This document shows positions 12,500 through 15,699 of a stretch of 15,699 bases of DNA, one piece after another. Each line of letters starts with the position of its first letter. Position 1 is the first letter of the stretch. This DNA comes from Polynucleobacter meluiroseus (GTDB lineage Bacteria; Verrucomicrobiota; Verrucomicrobiia; Opitutales; UBA953), in NCBI GenBank assembly GCA_943323725.2, contig CALPIW020000011.1:1-15699 (forward strand), written 5' to 3'. Under the pieces are notes generated by a model that was not told the DNA's origin, ran no database searches, and saw only the letters and a list, made by a program, of their open reading frames with translations. A program made the translations under genes and the position numbers.

Positions 12500-13858
12500 T
12501 CACTTACCTATGCAGAAGGAAGCAAAGAGCTTGTCCAGCATACGCTCATTATCGATGCGTCCGACGATCTCCCCCAGGGCGTCCAAGGCGGCCCGGGCCT
12601 GGGCGGCCGCCAGTTCCGTCTGGATCGGGGCCTTCAGGTGGCCGACGGACTCGGTCAGGGCGACCGCCGCCCGGGCCATGGCCTCGGCGTGACGGACCGA
12701 GACGACGAGCTCTTCGGCCCCCGGGGCGATCTCCTGGGCGATCAGGAAGTCGCCGAGCTTGGCGCGCAGCTTCTCGGCGTCGCGACCATCCAGGAGGCAG
12801 GCCGACAACTTCGTGAGCTGCGGCAGGAAATCTTTCTGCGCCGGGTGCGCGGGGAGGTCCGCCTTGTTCGCGACGACGAGCGTGCGCGCAGGGTCGAGCA
12901 ACGCGACGAGTTCCGCGGGCAGGGCAGGGGGCTCGGCCGAAGCATCGACCACGAGCAGGAGGAGATGCGCCCCGCGCGCCTGTTCGAGCGAGCGCGTCAT
13001 GCCGAGGTTCTCGACCGCCGAACCGCCGTCGCGCAGGCCGGCGGTGTCGATCGCGGTGACGGCGAGCGGCAGGCCCGCGACGGGCGCTTCGAGGTAGTCG
13101 CGCGTGGTGCCGGCTTCCGGGCTCACGATCGCGCGCTCGGCGCCGGTCAGCGCGTTGAGCAGGCTCGACTTGCCGGCGTTCGGCGCGCCGACGACGGCCA
13201 CGCGCAGGCCGGCCCGCAGGGCGCCGTCATGCTTCGCGGTGCGGGCGTATGTGGAAAGTTCTGACGCGATTTCAGCCAAGCGGGCCGCCGGGCCGCGCGG
13301 GTCCTCCGCCGGGAGGTCTTCCTCGGGGAAATCGATGTGGGCCTCGAGTTCGGCGAGGACCTGCAGCGTGCGGTCGCTCCAGCGGGCGACGTGCCGGCCG
13401 AGCTCGCCGGCGAGCATGCGCCGCGCCGACGCGAGCGCGCTCTCGGAGCTGGCGTGGATCAGGTCCGCGACGGCTTCGGCCTGCGTCAGGTCGATGCGGC
13501 CGGCGAGGTAGGAGCGACGCGTGAACTCGCCGGGTTCGGCGAGGCGGCCGCCGCGCGCGAGGCAGTCTTCGGTGATGCGGCGCACGAGCAGCGGGTTGCC
13601 GTGGCAGGTGATCTCGAGCGAATCATTGCCGGTGAACGAACGGCCGGCCGACCAGAGCACGGCCACGACCTGGTCGATCGGCGAGCCGGTCTGGTCGCGC
13701 CAGATCCCGAGCGTCGAAGTCTTCTCCGCGGGGGGCGACTTCCGGCCGAGCGCGGCGGTCGCGATGGACGCGGCGAGCGGTCCGTCGACGCGGACGATCG
13801 CCAGAGCCGAGCGGCCCGCAGGAGTCGCGGCGGCGACGATGGTCTCGGTGACGGACAT
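12500..13858 (-). CDS. mnmE: tRNA modification GTPase MnmE
   Basis: The 452-residue product (usual length about 454) begins MSVTETIVAAATPAGRSALAIVRV, the typical folate-binding N-domain. A helical domain with TRRSYLAGRIDLTQAEAVADLI follows, then the inserted G domain: G1 GAPNAGKS (224-231), G2 TTRD (251-254), G3 DTAG (271-274) and G4 NKAD (331-334). It ends with the diagnostic FCIGK, whose cysteine is conserved. It is a potassium-activated GTPase that acts with MnmG on tRNA wobble uridine. The start is ATG 13856-13858; 39 further in-frame residues upstream do not resemble the family. mnmG follows at once, and the stop codon overlaps a possible GTG start of mnmG as GTGA. It is divergent from lysA with 121 bp between. 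Confidence 0.96.
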   Translation of the reverse strand: MSVTETIVAAATPAGRSALAIVRVDGPLAASIATAALGRKSPPAEKTSTLGIWRDQTGSPIDQVVAVLWSAGRSFTGNDSLEITCHGNPLLVRRITEDCLARGGRLAEPGEFTRRSYLAGRIDLTQAEAVADLIHASSESALASARRMLAGELGRHVARWSDRTLQVLAELEAHIDFPEEDLPAEDPRGPAARLAEIASELSTYARTAKHDGALRAGLRVAVVGAPNAGKSSLLNALTGAERAIVSPEAGTTRDYLEAPVAGLPLAVTAIDTAGLRDGGSAVENLGMTRSLEQARGAHLLLLVVDASAEPPALPAELVALLDPARTLVVANKADLPAHPAQKDFLPQLTKLSACLLDGRDAEKLRAKLGDFLIAQEIAPGAEELVVSVRHAEAMARAAVALTESVGHLKAPIQTELAAAQARAALDALGEIVGRIDNERMLDKLFASFCIGK

Positions 13859-13886
13859 GGGAAGGCGTGAGCCGAGGTCATCCCAA

Positions 13887-13905
13887 GGGGCGAGGGGAGG
13901 GGAGG
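13887..13905 (+). other. G-rich tract, possible G-quadruplex, in the mnmE/lysA divergent gap
   Basis: On the + strand three runs of four G (13887-13890, 13894-13897, 13899-13902) are followed by GG at 13904-13905, with loops of 1-3 bases. More G doublets and triplets follow up to 13951. This pattern can support a two- or three-tier quadruplex. Whether it forms or matters is unknown. Confidence 0.35.
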
Positions 13906-13944
13906 CAAGCGGTGTCATACGTCCGCAAAAAGGCTGGAAGGGAA

Positions 13945-13968
13945 GGGCGGGCCTGCCAAAGTCCGCCC
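13945..13968 (+). promoter_or_regulatory. Stem-loop in the lysA leader
   Basis: GGGCGGGC (13945-13952) pairs with GTCCGCCC (13961-13968), 8 bp including one G-U, around an 8-base loop. It ends 11 bases before the lysA GTG. There is no T tract, so it is not an intrinsic terminator. It may limit access to the start codon; no role is established. Confidence 0.35.
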
Positions 13969-13979
13969 GAGACACTCCC

Positions 13980-15236
13980 GTGGAAAATCACCGCTTCCTT
14001 CTTCCTGACCCGGCCCGCCAGATCGCGGCGGCCCATGGCACCCCTTGCTACGTCTACGACCAGGCGACCCTCGAGGCCCAGGCCGACGCCATGCTGGCGT
14101 TCCCGAACGCCTTCGGGCTGACGGTCCGTTTCGCGATGAAGGCCTGCCCGAACGCGGCCATCCTCAAGGTCTTCGCCAACAAAGGACTCCATTTCGACGC
14201 CAGCTCGGGCTGGGAAGTCCGCCGTGCCATGCACGCCGGGGTCCCGGCCGACCGCATCTCGCTGTCCTCCCAGGAACTGCCGGAGGATTTCGCGGCCCTC
14301 CTTAAGAAGGGAGTGCACGTCAACGCCTGCTCCCTCCTTCAGCTGGAACGCATCGGCCAGGCCCTTCCCGGTCACGAGGTCGGCCTGCGCTTCAACCCCG
14401 GCAAGGGCTCGGGCGGTAACGGTAAGACCAACGTCGGCGGCCCCGACTCCTCTTTCGGTATCTGGCACGAATGGGCCGACCAGGCCCAGGCCATCGTGAA
14501 GCAGCACGGCCTCAAGGTCGTCCGCATCCACACCCATATCGGCTCCGGCAGCGATCCGCTGGTCTGGCAGGAAGTCTCCGCCGCCAGCCTCGCGCTCGTC
14601 GCCCGTTTCCCGACCGTCCAGACCCTCAACCTCGGCGGCGGCTACAAGGTCGCCCGCGTGGCCACGGAGAAGGGCACCGACCCGCAGGTCGTCGGCGCGC
14701 CGGTCAAGGTCGCCTTCGAGAAGTTCGCCGCGGCCGACGGACGTAAGCTCCGCCTCGAGATCGAGCCCGGCACGTTCCTCGTCGCCAACGCCGGCGCGGT
14801 CGTCTCGCGCGTGCAGGACGTCGTCTCCACCGGCGCCCGCGAATTCCTGAAGCTCGACTCCGGCATGACGGAGATCCTGCGTCCTTCCCTCTACGGCTCG
14901 CAGCATCCGGTGCACCTCTATCCCGCGAAGCCCGCCGCCGGCGAACGCGACTACGTGATCGTCGGACACTGCTGCGAATCGGGCGACCTCATCAGCTGCG
15001 CCCCGGGCGAACCCGAGACGCTCGCCACGCGTCGTCTGCCGGTCGCCGTCACGGGCGATCTCTGCGTGATCGGCGGCGCCGGCGCCTACTGCGCCGGGAT
15101 GAGCACCAAGAATTACAATTCGTTCCCCGAAGCCCCGGAAGTCCTCCTCCGTCGCGACGGAAGCTTCTCGCTCATCCGTCGCCGCCAGTCCCTCGAGCAG
15201 ATCCTCCAGAACGAACTGCCCGCCGAAGGTCTCTGA
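13980..15236 (+). CDS. lysA: Diaminopimelate decarboxylase
   Basis: The 418-residue product is a fold-III PLP decarboxylase. It has the PLP lysine in VRFAMKACPNA (K54), HTHIGSGSDP with H186, the glycine loop NLGGGY (218-222) and IEPGTFLVANAGAVV (261-275). The active-site CESGD at 332-336 comes from the partner subunit and is typical of LysA. YNSFPEAPEVLL near the end matches the family. It converts meso-diaminopimelate to L-lysine in the cytoplasm. The start is GTG 13980-13982; the in-frame extension upstream runs into mnmE and is not homologous. No Shine-Dalgarno is visible. Related carboxynorspermidine or ornithine decarboxylases are less likely given the CESGD and HIGS patterns. The next gene begins 2 bp after the stop codon, so the two probably form an amino-acid biosynthesis operon. 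Confidence 0.92.
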   Translation: MENHRFLLPDPARQIAAAHGTPCYVYDQATLEAQADAMLAFPNAFGLTVRFAMKACPNAAILKVFANKGLHFDASSGWEVRRAMHAGVPADRISLSSQELPEDFAALLKKGVHVNACSLLQLERIGQALPGHEVGLRFNPGKGSGGNGKTNVGGPDSSFGIWHEWADQAQAIVKQHGLKVVRIHTHIGSGSDPLVWQEVSAASLALVARFPTVQTLNLGGGYKVARVATEKGTDPQVVGAPVKVAFEKFAAADGRKLRLEIEPGTFLVANAGAVVSRVQDVVSTGAREFLKLDSGMTEILRPSLYGSQHPVHLYPAKPAAGERDYVIVGHCCESGDLISCAPGEPETLATRRLPVAVTGDLCVIGGAGAYCAGMSTKNYNSFPEAPEVLLRRDGSFSLIRRRQSLEQILQNELPAEGL

Positions 15237-15238
15237 AC

Positions 15239-15699
15239 GTGCCGCTCCTTTCCCCAGCGCTGGGTGAGACGTTGCCGGACTCGCCGCACGCGACGGTCGT
15301 CTGCCTGCCGACGCTCGCCGATGTCGAGAGCTACGAGCGCAAGGAAGCGCGGGTCTGGAACCTGTTGCGCGCCGGCTACCCGCGTTTCGTCCGCAACGCG
15401 CTCGTCGCGCGCGCCGCCCAGGAAGCCGCCCGCCGCCTCGGCCGCGTCGGCGAACTTTTCCCGCTCGTCTCGGAAGCGGCCGCCTGTCGCCTCGCCGACC
15501 ACGTCGGCGCGCCGCTGACCTCGCTCGACGCCGTCGGCGACTGGTGGCTGGCCGTGACGCCCGCCGGCGACGCCGCGTTGCGTCTCGCCAAGTTGGTGCA
15601 GCACACCGGTACGCTCATCTCCTCGCGTCAGGCCGAAGCCTGGCTCGCGGGCGAAGCGCCCGTCGACGGCGCCGCCGCGACCGCGACGATCCGCGCCAC
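15239..15699 (+). CDS. Cys/Met-metabolism PLP enzyme, fungal-type cystathionine gamma-synthase-like (3' truncated by window edge)
   Basis: A GTG two bases after the lysA stop opens a frame that stays open for all 153 codons to the window end. The visible N-terminus MPLLSPALGETLPDSPHATVVCLPTLADVESYERKEARVW and the following GYPRFVRN resemble the N-terminal region of fungal cystathionine gamma-synthases (STR2 type). Those carry a 'PHAvSVslPtw.D.vgYEe' block and a 'GYPRF' block before the PLP domain. Related proteins occur in Verrucomicrobiota. The enzyme would join O-acyl-homoserine and cysteine to cystathionine. The PLP lysine lies beyond the window, so the reaction is inferred from similarity I recall. 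Placement after lysA suggests an aspartate-family amino-acid operon. Confidence 0.6.
   Translation, partial: MPLLSPALGETLPDSPHATVVCLPTLADVESYERKEARVWNLLRAGYPRFVRNALVARAAQEAARRLGRVGELFPLVSEAAACRLADHVGAPLTSLDAVGDWWLAVTPAGDAALRLAKLVQHTGTLISSRQAEAWLAGEAPVDGAAATATIRA

Noticed and set aside
13859..13979. Lysine riboswitch in front of lysA
   Set aside because: The gap is only 121 bp, shorter than the roughly 170-base aptamer, and the conserved elements are not seen; only a simple stem-loop is present.
13878..14969. A 363-codon minus-strand frame opposite lysA
   Set aside because: No motif and wholly antisense to a gene with all PLP decarboxylase signatures.

Overview
The window is gene-dense, GC-rich chromosomal DNA (roughly 60-65% G+C by eye) from a bacterium. 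The best guess is a member of the Verrucomicrobiota, probably near Opitutales. This is an inference from the gene set (a DUF5069 protein, a fungal-type cystathionine gamma-synthase-like start, a PhoBR pair, weak or absent Shine-Dalgarno sites); no marker gene proves it. Everything looks like core chromosome. There is no phage, insertion sequence, CRISPR array or obvious foreign island, and no gene-free stretch exceeds about 250 bp.

Layout. The window opens inside a plsC-like acyltransferase (1-462, +), which converges on dnaN (472-1599, -). A 249-bp gap upstream of dnaN holds an AT-rich patch and a cluster of DnaA-box-like 9-mers, so it is a candidate replication origin. Next comes a leftward operon: DUF5069 protein, low-molecular-weight protein tyrosine phosphatase, stand-alone RelE-like protein and pssA (4068 down to 1849). 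Divergent from it is a tight rightward operon: hemX/ccsA-like, hemA, an NtrC-type sigma-54 response regulator and a PstS-like secreted binding protein (4166-8246). These genes are separated by ATGA and GTGA overlaps or a 3-bp gap. A tRNA-Gly(GCC) with its own promoter and a bidirectional terminator follows. Facing it are phoR and phoB (10391 down to 8405), then mnmG and mnmE (13858 down to 10596). On the right, lysA and the start of a Cys/Met-metabolism PLP enzyme run rightward to the window end.

What ties the window together is chromosome-origin biology. dnaN, mnmE and mnmG are classic origin-proximal genes. Two perfect ParB-binding (parS) palindromes lie 1.16 kb apart: one between phoB and mnmG, beside a 50-bp stretch of about 20% G+C, and one inside the mnmG reading frame, where it encodes LFHVEQ within what looks like an extra loop of the protein. 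parA, parB, rsmG and dnaA are not in the window.

Other unusual points are a glutamyl-tRNA reductase that stops before the dimerisation domain, a hairpin and an 18-codon overlapping frame in front of the hemX-hemA operon, an orphan RelE-fold protein two bases upstream of pssA, and a tetraloop hairpin that covers the mnmG ribosome-binding site just after the mnmE stop codon.
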